Source: Ryuthela nishihirai (Eukaryota > Arthropoda > Arachnida > Araneae > Heptathelidae). From it: a stretch of DNA of 64,000 bases. Of the stretch, positions 20,760 to 32,453 are shown in pieces. The notes beneath the pieces are model-generated. The model saw only the letters and a program-made list of their open reading frames with translations, was not told the origin of the DNA and ran no database searches. Numbering within the stretch: the first letter of the stretch is position 1; every line of letters starts with the position of its first letter. The stretch covers positions 124,001 to 188,000 of the forward strand of contig JAWZYU010000121.1 of the NCBI GenBank assembly GCA_038380435.1. Direction: 5' to 3'. Made by a program: the position numbers and the translations under genes.

Positions 20760-21260
20760 TAGAATATAAAAATTGATCCCCCCATGCTTTATTCCTTCCT
20801 AAAAATGGGGAAATATGAAAATTATTCCTCCACTCTATCCAGAAAGAATACCAAAAGCAACAAATGATGCCACAAATGAATGCTTCTAATGTGGGGAATG
20901 TTACAAGCTACGAAACATTGACCTCCCATGTTTCTTTCCCCATAAAAAAGGGAGGAAATATTAAGATGATTTTTACCTATATCTCCTTAACATGAGTGCA
21001 AAAACTAACAAAACAAATAAATAATTATCCTCTTTATGCTTCAATTGAAGCAACATGTCATAGGATATAAAAAATTGACACCCATGCTTTCTCCCCCCCC
21101 CCAATAAAAATTGGAAATATTGAAGGCGCTATACTATATATTCGGAAAGCGAAAGCTTAGAGTTACAGGTTAGGTGATAAATGAAAGCTCATGTAGTGAC
21201 CTCGTTAACTATTTCTTCTTTTCTCCCATCATTCCCCCATGATAAAGGATGGGATGAATT
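20760..21260. repeat. Degenerate direct repeats of about 170 bp
   Basis: Three diverged units share a block of the type AAAATTGAYCCCCCATGCTT followed by CCYTAAAAATGGGGAAATAT (near 20770, 20925 and 21070). There is no coding sequence. Confidence 0.4.
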
Positions 21261-21435
21261 TTTACATGGTTCGATTTAACGACATATATATCTCAAACTA
21301 AAACTTGTGACATCTACAATATCATGGGCAAATTCAAACAAATCCAAAAGGAGAAAAAATATGGTCAATGTTTATGAAAATTATATCAAATGAAAATTTT
21401 TGACAGTAGGTTTTTTAGTGCCAAAAAATTAATAA

Positions 21436-21706
21436 ATTTAAAAAATCTGAAATACATATCTTCCTGTAGGACCCTAAAATGTAGAAAAGGAAACCTAAAG
21501 CATATCGATGGTGCAACCAGTCACTGAGTTACTATTCACTTCAAAGGAAGATAGGGTGCCAATTTACCTACTCAGGAAGGTTTACCGAGCCCTATCTTCC
21601 CTGGAAGTGAATACGAATTCAGTGATTGATGGCACCATTGATATGCTTTACATTTCTTTTTCTATGTTTCAGGGTCCTATAGGAAGATAGGTATTTTTTA
21701 AAACTA
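21436..21706. repeat. Foldback/hairpin element, arms about 125 bp
   Basis: The left arm (ATATCTTCCTGTAGGACCCT, then AAAGCATATCGATGGTGC, then TATTCACTTC and GGAAGATAGGG) is mirrored on the right ending AGGGTCCTATAGGAAGATAG. The unpaired centre is about 15-20 bp (near ACCTACTCAGGAAGG). It resembles a MITE; its target duplication is unclear. Confidence 0.75.
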
Positions 21707-21889
21707 TTCCACTCCTCCTGGTGTGAGTGATAGAAATGATGTAAATAGCTTTACTCTAACAGCTTAATTCATGTACATTTATCTAGCTGTGTATCTTATT
21801 CATAATCACAAAAACAATTTCAATTTTACCAAGTTGCTTCAGTTTTGCCAAAAAACCCTAATTTTACAAAAGAAAACAATCTCCATTTT

Positions 21890-22275
21890 CACAACTCCGG
21901 CAGGAATGGCTCGGTAGCGCGCCAAGCTCATAACCTGCAGTCCCAAGTTCAAGTCCCAACTTGGTCAGTTTTAAGATTTATCTGTGCAAAACTCCTCATG
22001 CTGCTATGGTCAGTAGGGTACACTGATGGTCTTTGAAAGATTGCCATTCATCAGATGGAACAGTAAACCATGGTTCTGTATGTAGGAAAACCATACCCTG
22101 TGCACGTTAAAGAAGACACTGGATGGGAGGCTACCATCTGTCTTTCAACAACTGTTCCAGTGTGTCCCATCCTCCAACATTTTCTGAACCTTTGGGATCC
22201 TTGTGACCTGGCCATTAAGACCATGGTTTACAGAAAAAAATACCGCTCAGAGGCAAAACAACCCAAAAACAACAG
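21890..22275 (+). repeat. SINE-A, diverged copy
   Basis: It has AATGGCTCGGTAGCGCGCCAA, CTCATAACCTGCAGT, a degraded box B (AGTTCAAGTCCC), and the family body and tail (CGCTCAGAGGCAAAACAACC). Confidence 0.75.
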
Positions 22276-23105
22276 AACTCACTGGATTATACCATGTTGT
22301 TTAGAATTTTGCCAACTCCGATTTATTTTGGAGGGAGTCACCCTCATCTCTCTCCCCCATAGCTATGCCCCTGCCCTGCAGTTACAAGCTTTCTGCCACC
22401 AAAATGGTGGTCTCTCATAAGGTAAGCTCAGGGTCGTGGTTTTTTGTTAATGTACTCTCTTGCTCCCATTTACTGTATATATATATATACATATTCGTAT
22501 CAGAATTATATAACCACTTACCATACATATACTATTGTAGGTGGTCATATTATTCTGATATGACTGTGTATATATTGGGTCTTACCAATCCCCAACAGAA
22601 TTTTCTCGCTACTAGCTTCATACTTAGGTAAAATAATTCTTTTACGAAAGGAATGAGAAAATGTCCTTTGTGATTCATTAGAAAGCTCAGTTGTTACCCT
22701 TCTGCAAACATCTGTTCTCCATTGCATGAAACACAGATAAAATCATCCCCATTTTCAACCCCTATGTAGAAAGGGGTCTCATCTACTCCCTTTTTTTTTT
22801 CCTTTTTCAGGGTAATGACTGAGCTTTCTTTCTCCATTCTCCCTACCTTACATCTTGATCACTTTCCGTCTTACTCCTTGTGGCAGTTAGTATTTCTGAA
22901 TGGAGAATGTCAGCATGAAACATTGCTAAATTCTCCCCTTTGCATCTCGTTTCTACTGCATGTTGTATCGTCATCATTAAATCTTTATAAATCATGAAGG
23001 GATATGGCATGTCTATACTCTATTTCACATAAGGAATGGAACAACAAAACCTGAAGATCAACGAAGGCAATAACTGATAAAAAAATGTTTACGCAGAAAA
23101 GATAG
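22276..23105. other. Interval without a recognised gene
   Basis: It contains a (TA)n run near 22478-22490 and a T-run at 22791-22808. The short open frames show no domains. Confidence 0.4.
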
Positions 23106-23121
23106 AACACTTTGAGAATGA

Positions 23122-23511
23122 GGGGGCGGGGGTGGCTCAGTCGGTAACGCGCCAGGCTCGTAATCTGTAGTTCCCAGGTTCGAGTCCCAGCTGGGTCAGC
23201 GTTGAGATTTATCTCCGCAAAATTCCCCGCCCTGCCCACGGTCAGTAGGGGACACCGATGGGCTTGGAAAGGCCGCCGTCCGTCGGATGGGACGTTAAGC
23301 CGTAGCCCCGTGTGCGGGAGAGCCATACCCTGTGCACGTTAAAGAACACGCTGGATGGCCTTGACGGGGGGCTACCAGCTGTCTCCCAACAGCTGTTCCA
23401 GTGGGTCCCTTCCCCCAACCTTCTCTGAGCCTTCGGGGTCCATGTGACCTGGCCATTTAGCCCATGGTGTGCAAAAAAGTGCCGCTCAGAGGTAAAACAA
23501 CACAACACAAC
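23122..23511 (+). repeat. SINE-A with 16-bp target duplication
   Basis: AACACTTTGAGAATGA occurs at 23106-23121 and 23512-23527. The copy is well preserved: GGGTGGCTCAGTCGGTAACG, GGTTCGAGTCCC, and a CAACACAACACAA tail. It is among the youngest SINE insertions here. Confidence 0.92.
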
Positions 23512-24091
23512 AACACTTTGAGAATGATAGTAAAGGTAATAGAGGCAAAAAGGGATTAAATTTATATGTATATCATGCTTTTTCTTTTCAATAAGTTTTT
23601 TGACCAGCTCTGAAATGGAGGCAGAAATGTTATACTTCAAAGGAAATCTCTTTTCTAGCCACACACACACCCTTAATATTTTCTAGTTCTAGGCCTGTTT
23701 TTGATAATGCTCTTATTGTCTGTCTGAACAAGTTTATTGAGAGTTAATGCAATTTTCTATATATGTTTCAGTATTGATAGGGACGAGATAGTTGATAGGG
23801 ATAGGATTTTCTGCACGATGGTTTTAACACTATTCCCTAAACTATTGTTATCCATAAGGGCAGCATGACCAAACCTACAGATTCTCACTCTGTACGATGC
23901 CTAGCCAAGGCCACTTTGCTACAAGAGATCTGGAAAACCTTGAACAAAAGGAGGAAAGAAAGCAGTTTTCTGTTATTTTGTTTGCAAAGGTTACAAATTT
24001 CACTACCATAACTAAGTCTAGAAAGAAATAACTTCTTATAGTCTCATTTTAATCTTTAGGTGTATGCGCCTATTTCTCCACACCCTATATA

Positions 24092-25554
24092 CAGGGTGAT
24101 TCAAAACTTATCGTTCAAATTTCGTGGGGAGGTAGGGAATACGTCAGGAAACCGATTTCACATAGGAAAGTATGTCCGCAAACATCATCTACATGAACAA
24201 AATGGACAAGTAAAGTGAACACAAGGAAACAGTACAGTTAAGTGGTAACGAATGTGACTTTTATTCCAACAAGGTAAAGTACAGGTTCACAGTAGGTGCT
24301 CAAAATTGCGACCATTTACACGGACATAGGATTCACAGCGCCGTTGCATTAACCGCCGAACATTTTCAAAAACGCCTGGCATATCACGGACAATGCCTGC
24401 GGCGGCCACTATTCGTGCAACAAGGTCCATTTCACTGTCGACGGGGGTCTCGTACACGTGGTCTTTCAGTGCCCCCCACAAAAAGAAATCCATGGGCGAT
24501 AAATCAGGTGACCTGGGTGGCCAAGCGATCGGTCCACCTCTACCGATCATCGAGCTCCGAATGTTTAGTTCAGGTAATCACGCGCAACAATTGTGCTATG
24601 GGCTGCAGCCCCGTCATGTTAATACCACATATCTCGGCAGATATGCGCAGTAACAGCGCCCAGAAAATTCGGTAACACTGTCTCGAGATATATTGGGTAT
24701 TTCCGGCCGTCCAATCGGGGCAGTAGCAAGTAAGGTCCCAACAAACAGTCACCAATGATTCCGCCCACACATTTACGGCAAAACGATGTTGCGCAGCGTG
24801 ACTTCTCGTACCATGTGGGTTGTCGTAAGCCCACACATCTGAATTGTGTGTATTGAACACACCTTCACGACTGAATGAAGCTTCATCTGTAAAAAGGACA
24901 GAAGCTGGAAAACTGGGGTCCACAGCACCTTTCTGCATGAACCATTGTGCAAATTCCACATGCTTCGAATAATCGTCAGGATGCAGTAACTGCACCCTTT
25001 GCAGATGGTAAGGATGCACACGTTCCTTGTGCAGTATCTGCCACACTGCTGACTGAGAAACCCCAAGCTGCTGAGCAATATCTCGTGTGCTGGTATTCGG
25101 ATTATCTTCGATGGACTGTAGGATTTGTTCTGCGGCGTTGACAGTCCGCATCAGTCGTCTTCTCCCCGTATCCTGCATGTTGCTGCACAGTGAACCACGT
25201 TCGCGCAGATTGCGATGCACATGAGCGCAGATTGCGTGCAAACATTTGATGCTGCGATATTCTTCTGTTGGGGTATCGGTCTTCGTAAACTTGCCTAGCT
25301 CGGCGGCCGCTTTCGCCAGCTGCATATCCGCTAGCTCTTGATGTGTAAAACGATTCATCTTGTCACTAGTAAGTCAGCTCGTACACTGATGACAGCGGGA
25401 GTGGGCGGGCGAGCTGTACACTGGTTGGGTACACACAGCGCCCTCTACATACGCATGGGTACATTTGCGGACATTCTTTCCTATGTGAAATCGGTTTCCT
25501 GACGTATTCCCTACCTCCCCACGAAATTTGAACGATAAGTTTTGAATCACCCTG
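24092..25554 (-). mobile_element. Tc1/mariner-superfamily transposon, 1463 bp
   Basis: It is flanked by TA duplications (24090-24091 and 25555-25556). Inverted termini of about 90 bp begin CAGGGTGATTCAAAACTTAT and continue TCGTTCAAATTTCGTGGGG; the two ends are nearly identical. It carries one broken transposase gene on the minus strand and lies within LINE copy A. Confidence 0.92.
24287..25358 (-). pseudogene. Mariner-like transposase with DUF4817-type N-terminus, broken
   Basis: It encodes a DDE/D transposase for cut-and-paste movement. From ATG 25358: an N-terminal helix-turn-helix region (FTHQELADMQLAKA), a second HTH (STRDIAQQLGVSQSAVWQIL), first catalytic Asp in LFTDEASF, then NVWA. A 1-nt deletion near 24770 shifts the frame to VGGIIGDCLLGPY. 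A TAA stop then sits just before HDGAAAH, which holds the second Asp; the last part has SPDLSPMDFFLWG with the third acidic residue (DD34D-like spacing) and ends FEHLL at 24287. An extra stop lies near 24556. All three catalytic residues remain, so inactivation is recent in motif terms. Confidence 0.88.
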
Positions 25555-26401
25555 TAGATTTTCAAAAGTCCCAACAGTAATTCTTACATTTTTCTGTTCA
25601 TCTCATGCCATACATCACCAGTATCTCTGCTATAGCTCCAATAATAATTTCAATGAGACTCCTGCTCAAGAGTGTGACCATTCAAATTAAATGAACCACA
25701 GACTGCCTGACCTAATTTCATTGATTTAGTTTTTTCTATGTTGATCACCAAACCTACTCTACTAGCAGTCTCATCAACAGCTCGAATGAAAGAGTTCATC
25801 ACCATATTCAAAAAGGGCCAAAGCATCAGCCTACTATAACTCAGAACTTTCAGATATGTAGACCATCTACCCCTAAAATCTTACCCTTGCAGTGAATTTC
25901 ACATAATATAATCAATAACCAAACTAAAAAGGAAACGAGACAAAATGCACCCTTGTCGAACACCAGAAGCAATGCTAAGCCAATTGCTACAAGCCTTACC
26001 TACTCACACATGACTCAGTGTCATTATAGAGAACTTTCATTGTGTTAAATAACTTGTCTGGCATGCCATATGATCTCACAATCAATTGATGACAATCACC
26101 AGACACAAAAACCTTTTTGAAATTTACAAAGCTAGTAACCACAGGTTTCTAAAATATTAAACATTTCTCAAGAATCTGCCTAAATGAAAATATCTGATCT
26201 GCACTTCCCTACTACTACTGAATCCACATTGTTCATCTCACAATTGCCTCTCAGCCAGATTCTTAAATCTATTAAGCAAAATCATACAAGGAATTTTACC
26301 TGGAACAGAAAGTACGGTGATACCCCTATAGTTATCACAAGAACTGTGATCAAATTTAAAAAAAATCGTAATAATGATTGCTCTAATGAAATCTTTAGGA
26401 A

Positions 26402-26612
26402 TAAAAAAATAAAATAAATACCCCCTCAAGCAGCTGCTTGCCACAAAGGTCTGACAGGAGCCTGTCAGTTAATATGCCATAGTAGAAGGTCCGAGAGGAT
26501 GGCAGGACCTCAGCAGAGAAACGACACATACATCCATGCCTTATCCGGGGCTCGAACCCAGGTCCCGTAGATCAGTAGCCTAGCGTGCTAACCACTCGGC
26601 CACGGGATGGCT
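26402..26612 (-). repeat. SINE-B with 12-bp target duplication
   Basis: AATCTTTAGGAA flanks it at 26390-26401 and 26613-26624. On the minus strand: CCCGTGGCCGAGTGGTTAGC, box B GGGTTCGAGCCCC, both 3' palindromes, and an ATTTATTTTATT tail. It is inserted in LINE copy A. Confidence 0.92.
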
Positions 26613-27774
26613 AATCTTTAGGAACAATACTTTTATGACAAAAAAAAATTCAAATTTTCAATTAGTTATATAGTAACAGAAACATCGACAGTTGTAAGCA
26701 TTTCAGTAGTAATTTTATCGACCCCTGGGTATTAATGTAGTTTAAGTTTAGGAATAGCGAAAATAACTTGTACTCTGATTAGTCAGACATTACAGCCAAT
26801 AATGCATCTATCATAATTAGAAACAATGGGAGTTGGAAGAAATACATAGTTTAGAACTTCTCTGAAATGCTCAGTCCACCTAGCCATGATTGAATCCTCA
26901 CCTTCAATAACCTTCTCTTAACAACACAAAACATTAACTATATGGTTCAGCTATCTGCTGTTATGTTGTCTAACTGCTTCCACGGCTATGTCAGCTAAGG
27001 CACGTCACCAGAGATTCTTATCAGATGCTACCTTATCCTTTACACGTTTATTAAACTCTCTGTAACACTTTCTATTAGGAATAGTAGGGTGCTGATTAAA
27101 AACATTTCTGCAATTGTTCCCTTCCAAAATAAGCTCCCAGTACCTTATCACTCAAATAATTTTGTCTTCTGTTCCTTTTTTACCCAAAATAGTAGTGTTA
27201 GTTTCAAGAAAATCCTTCGTAAAATGACCCCATTCTTCCACTGTAATAAGCAAGCCATGACCATCATAATTGGTTAGTAACGTGTGAAGGTGAGTTTTAG
27301 CTATTTCTAAGTCTTTCAGGGCTTCACTGTTAAAGTGCTTTTAATAAAGGTAATGGTCAGATTGATTTGCATCTCCCCTATATGCAGGTGCTGGACTGGA
27401 AAGTGTCTTCAGTATTATAGAATCCTAGGCCCCAATGAGAGCAAGATTTTTTCAAAAATAATTTTTTTTTCAAAACATTTCTACAGAATTGGGGAAAAAC
27501 TCATTTTATGCTTCATGTACGAGCTCTCAAAAGAATAACTATTAAAATCTCATTTACTATATGCTGTCTCTCTGAAAAAAAAAGAAGGCTAGTCTCTTAT
27601 GCAGCCCATCTGGTAAAAAATACGTGTACTTATGTATGTCGATGCATTTAAAAAAAGTGTTAATTTGCTCATACGATTAAGTGCCTATTGCCATTGCAGT
27701 TAAAAATGCCAAGGGACATATCAGCCCTCCTCAATGATATGTTACCAACTTTAGCATTGAAGTTGCCTAGAACA

Positions 27775-27968
27775 AGGGATCGAGTGGTTAGCGCGCTTGG
27801 CTACTGATCTACGGGACCTGGGTTCGAGCCCCGGGTAAGGCATGGATGTTCGTGTTGTTTTCTGCTGAGGTCCTGCCATCCTCTCAGATCTACTGTGGCA
27901 TATAAACTGACAGGCTTCTGTGAGACCTCTGTGGCAAGCAGCTGCTTGAGGGGGTATTTATTTTTTTT
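27775..27968 (+). repeat. SINE-B copy inside LINE copy A
   Basis: ATCGAGTGGTTAGCGCGCTTG, GGGTTCGAGCCCCGGGTAAG, then CTGACAGGCTTCTGTGAG and GCAAGCAGCTGCTTGAGGGG with a TATTTATTTTTT tail. The flanks (AACAAGGG and ATCTTGACAG) are adjacent in other copies of the LINE. Confidence 0.88.
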
Positions 27969-29040
27969 ATTTATCTTGACAGAATTGAAAACATTCTAAA
28001 GTTGCTCGTAAAAACTATATATCTAATTCTAGTCAGCACTCTCAGTAGGGGCATAACAACAGATAGCATTCCAGTTTTTAATGCTTGCCTGAAATATTAA
28101 CTGTGAGATACCTTCCATTAATGTACTCATATCACATAAGTGCATCACTAGTGTTTCTTTTGAGTAGCAAACCTACGACTTAGAGAGATTTAAAGAAATT
28201 TAAATTTTTTTTTTAATTTAAATTATTTTCAGGTATCTGATCTTTCTGTCCATGTGGTCTCTTGCAAGCCGAAAGTATTTTAGTTATAATGGTGAAATTC
28301 TTGTGTGAAACCATCAAGACAATACGGTCTGTGCAGAGTCCTCACATTCCTACTGCCTGTGGTGAAAAATGGTTTCTGAAATGTTTACAGAAACAATGTT
28401 TATTGAGAGAGGAGATGCTAAAAATATCAAACAGCCCCCTAATCACAGGCATGGGCAAAGACCTGCTCCCCCACTACTAAAAACTGAACCCATCTACCCT
28501 GAAAGACTTCGTCAAGAGTAAGTTTGATGATGCCCATAGAAGCAAGAGTTCAGGTACCTGCAAAGGCCCTCTGACCAAGATTATCCACTTGCTGATAAAA
28601 TGTATCATGTGAATCTATTCATTGGGATTGTCAACCCATAAACAAACAGAAAACACAGTGGAAGATTTTCCCTCAACAGGAAACCAATAATGCAGCAAAT
28701 TAAGGATCTGTAAACAAGCTCAGAGCCATTACTCCATTCTGTTTGGTGTATATGATCAGGTCTGTGTAGTTGATTACTCCTCAACAGGGTAGGAAAAAAA
28801 AGTAGCCCTAAGAGATCAAATCAATAGGCCAAACTGATTGACTGCCCTCCTTTGCCCTCCTTTGCCAAACTGATTGACTGCCTCCCTGCCTCTCCAAACT
28901 GATTGACTGCTCCTCTTCCGTTCCCTACAAAAAGAGAGTATCTCTTTTGAAAGGTACTAATGGTCTGCACCATCAGAAAATTTGGTCAGACTTGAACTGC
29001 TAAGCCCGGCTGGTTCTGTGCATCATCACAAGTATTCTCA

Positions 29041-29394
29041 GTTAATAAAACTTAAGTACAGGTTACGACTTGTATATTTCTCTTGCTGGTAAATTTTGTA
29101 GTGGCTCTTTCCTTTATTTTAATAGTTTCCTTCATTGGTTCTTTAAAAATACACTGCTCGACATTGACAATGCCCCTCCTAGAAGGACATGTCGCATAAA
29201 GATGCAAATAGAAAGGTAGTTGTGTGCAGTTGAGATTTGCAAATGATGATAATCCGGAGCCAATGATGTGTGGCTCAAAAGATGAAAGGTGCAAGAAGGA
29301 ACAAGGATGGCATTGTGTCTATGCAGGTGGAAGTCGTGTGAACAGTTGAGATTAAGTGGTTCCTCTTGTATATTGTTGAGCCAATGCTGATCAG
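29041..29394. other. Interval without a recognised gene
   Basis: An 80-codon minus-strand frame (29052-29294) has no known domain. The sequence borders a Tc1 transposase relic. Confidence 0.35.
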
Positions 29395-29625
29395 GAATGT
29401 CATCGGCATGTTTATCACCATTTGGATGCTTTTGAGAGAGGAAGAATTATGTGAAGCTGGATGGACTGTATGTCGTGCCACTGCCCATGTTCATCGTGGT
29501 AGACCAACTGTTGGATGCTCTTGGCAGCAGTGATGAAATGAGGGTTCTAGTGTGCATTGCAGAGGGAGTAATGCCATCCAACAGACGTCAGCACGGCTTG
29601 ATAGGCGCATTGTTCGGCATGCTTG
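29395..29625 (+). pseudogene. Tc1-type transposase N-terminal relic
   Basis: Across two frames the paired-HTH region is readable: HHLDAFER-like then EEELCEAGWTVCRATAHVHR, GRPTV and WQQ, then a degraded QQTSARLDRRIVR. This matches the Tc1 pattern (ERGRI, EAGW, IAAHV, TV, CWQQW). Only about 75 codons remain and no ends were found. Confidence 0.65.
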
Positions 29626-29639
29626 TTGGTATATATATT

Positions 29640-30375
29640 TTTCGTATGCATATGTTTTCATATTGCTTTTTTTTTATCTCGTTTAAAACGAAAGCGAGAT
29701 AAATAGCAATATAGTAGAGGAAAAAATATATTTACGTATTATATTTTAGTAGTTGGAAACCGAGATATAAGTAACTAAAGAAAACGAGATGTAAAGTAAC
29801 TAATTCGCTTTGTCGTCTTTCTGTCTGTAGACATCGAAAATTTTCTAGAAGAAAGAAATTTCCACTGTCAACCAGCAAATAATTGTTTGTTTATAGAGAG
29901 GAATGAAAAATTCTTTTTTGGGTTACATTGGAATTGATGAAACATTATAATTTATTCTTTTCAAATATTCCAAGAACTATAACTCTGCCCTCTAACACAA
30001 GAAAATTTTTATAATTTAGAATTAATGTTGGAAACGATGTATTTATGCAAGAAATTTGGAGGTGGAATGTGAAGATTATGGAATTTTCGTTGGTAACAGT
30101 GAGTTAGCTTATTACACCCATGACAGTTGGGGGGGAGGAGGTATGTAAACACAATTTAGGGTTTTTGCAGATATTTGCTTGTATTTAGAGATAAGTGAAA
30201 AAAATCTTTTTTGGGTTAGATAGCAATTGATAAAATATTATAATTCGCACTTCTGGAATCTTTTGAACACTAATTGCTCCCTCAAATGGTGAAAAACATC
30301 CAAAATTTCAAACGAATATTGCATGCATGCATATACATACAACATCCTCATGGAGCCATCTGCTACATTCTTGTT
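29640..30375. other. AT-rich gap
   Basis: No genes are seen. Short blocks repeat with variation (TTCTTTTTTGGGTTA near 29914 and CTTTTTTGGGTTA near 30209, each followed by A(T/G)TTGATRAAA), suggesting an old internal duplication of about 295 bp. Confidence 0.35.
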
Positions 30376-32453
30376 TACTGTTCCTTTTACCTTCCTGACA
30401 TCTGAGCTACTGTTGCTGCATTTGGCCACTCTAGGCCAATTCTGACAAAGTTCTGTTTGACATTGTCTGTCCATCTCTTCCTTGGTCTCCCACCTTTTTT
30501 TCAAACCCTTAAGCACAGTGTTCATAATCTGTTTGGTAATCTGCAGCTATGTGTACTGGCAACATGGCCAAACCAATCCAGTCTCACTCTGCACAATATG
30601 CTGTTCAAAGAAGATTAATGATGCTTTCTACTAAACCTCATCATTACTTACAAAGTCAAACCACCTAATGCCCAAGATACCGTGTAGGCATGTACAAATA
30701 AAAGAATCATGTTTCTTCTTATCCTGCTTAGAAAGGGTCCATGTTTCTCTAGCAAAGCTAACCTTAGTCTCTATAACTGTTTGGTTCTTTCTAATTTTAG
30801 TCTTTAGATGTACACACCTATTTTTCCGCACTCTCCATAGATTCTTAAGAGTCCCAGCGGCAATCCCTATTCTTCTATTTATCTCATACTGCACATCACC
30901 AGTATCTGTTACATAGCTCCCAAGACAATTAAACTTAGACATTTGCTCAAGAGTGCAGCCATTCAAAGCAACTGAAGCACTATTTACCTGACCAATTTTC
31001 ATCACTTTAGTTTTATTTCTGTTTATCGCCAAACCTACTCTATTATCATTCTCATGAACAGCCCTAATGAAAGAATTCATCTCATCAACATCATTAGCCA
31101 ATAGGACCAAATCATCTGCATAACCTAAATCACAAAATTCGAAATCTCTAAATCATTTAAGACCAAAATCTTTCCTTTGCAAAGAATTTCGCATTAGATA
31201 ATCAATAACTAAAGAGAAAAGGAGACAATCGCTGAAAGACGTACCAACTCTCATACACAACTTTGTGTTATTATAGAGAGCTCTCATTACACTAAATAAC
31301 TTATCAGGTATTCCATATGATCTAACAATCAACCACAAAACATCTTGATCAACAGAGTCAGAAGCCTTTTTGAAATCTCAGGTCTCTGAAACTCTAAACA
31401 TTTCTCAAGAATCTGACTAAGTGAAAATATTTGATCGATACATCCCCTACCACTTCTGATTCTGCACTGTTCATCATGCAGTTGTCCATGAACCAAAAAT
31501 CTTATCTCTATTAAGTATAATCATGCAAAGAACTTTTCCTGGAACAGAAAGTTAACTGATTCCCCTATAATTATCACAAGAACTGCAATCATCCTTTTTA
31601 AAAACTGGGGACAACAATAGGTCTAGTAAAATTCTTATGAACAATATTTTAATCAAACAGAAAAAATTCATAATTTCAATTGGACATGTAACAACAGAAA
31701 CCAGTAATGCATCTATCCTTAGTGGAAACAATGGGATTAGAAATAATCACATTATTTACAATCTCTCTGAAATGATCAGCCCACCTAATCATCACAGAAT
31801 CCTCACCTTCAACCACCTTACCATGTTTATCCCCCAATCCCTGTGTACCTGTCTGTTTCTTCCCACTTAAAACATTAATTATCAGGTACAACCCTCTGAT
31901 GTTGTGCTGTCTAACTGCTTCCTCAGCTTCGTCAGCCAAGTTATAAAGCCAAAGTTTCTTACCAGCTGATAACTGATCTTTTACACGTTTATTACGGATA
32001 GATTATTCGTATTAATCTTGCACTTCCTTCTTTCAGCAATTAGTTCCATAGCCTTACCAGTCAAATAATTTTGTTTCTTCTGCACCCTTTTAGCAAAAAG
32101 AGTACTATTGGTTTCAAGAAAAGCCTGTTTAATCTGATCCCATTCTTTCTCAACTTCAGCACTAACCAAACCACTATTGTCGTATTGACTAAGTAGCCTA
32201 TCATGGTATGTTTGGATATTTCTTGATCTTTCTGCCATTCAGTGTTATAGCTAATTTTTTTAACCTGAGCACATTTCTTACTGCTTAAACTTCAGCTGCA
32301 AAACACTTTTGACCAGATAATGATCAAACCCAATTTCGGCGACCCTGTATAATCTGGTATTCCTAACTGAAGTAGCCTATTTGCTGTTAATTAAAATATA
32401 ATCTGTCACATTCCTGTGAAACCCATCAGGTGAATACCATGTACATTTATTAA
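30376..32453 (-). mobile_element. Non-LTR retrotransposon copy B, 3' portion (RT and linker)
   Basis: The minus strand encodes endonuclease end (FDHYLVKSVLQL), linker and RT, including a YADD-box block with GYADDLVLL, RAVHENDNRVGLAINRNKTK, FNCLGSYVTDTGDV and a broken thumb (ETWTLSKQDKKK). The longest frame is 30631-31110 (159 codons). Its 5' portion resumes at 36528 beyond nested copy C: at the break, copy B's EN stops at a point in alignment with copy D near 39575 and continues near 39640. Confidence 0.75.

Larger units (their letters stand above)
20519..22376. mobile_element. Possible decayed hAT-like element enclosing nested repeats
   Basis: The left edge CAGGGACGTACCCAGG and the inverse of the right edge CAGGGGCATAGCTATGG agree at most positions and start CAGGG, as many hAT termini do. 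No 8-bp duplication is visible and no transposase is recognisable. The interior holds degenerate repeats (20760-21250), a foldback (21436-21706) and a SINE-A. Confidence 0.3.
23835..29040 (-). mobile_element. Non-LTR retrotransposon copy A (interrupted)
   Basis: Read on the minus strand it runs from the 5' UTR (28500-29040, matching 40330-40870), through the APE endonuclease (27966-28490 and 27570-27774) and linker (26625-27365), to RT (25557-26400, 23835-24089). All are shredded by stops and frameshifts. The endonuclease keeps SDHY (RC near 27340). Interruptions are a Tc1/mariner element at 24092-25554, SINE-B at 26402-26612 and 27775-27968, and about 180 bp of unrelated sequence after 27366. 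Continuation across the mariner insertion confirms one original copy. The family is APE-type and possibly RTE/BovB-like, judging by the EN and the GSETWTL/RSILGIRW C-terminus. Confidence 0.8.

Noticed and set aside
23122..23200. tRNA-Met-like heads with good A and B boxes
   Set aside because: They belong to SINE-A/B copies with tails and target duplications. The acceptor stem does not pair and anticodon loops are mutated (CGT for CAT), so these are not tRNA genes.
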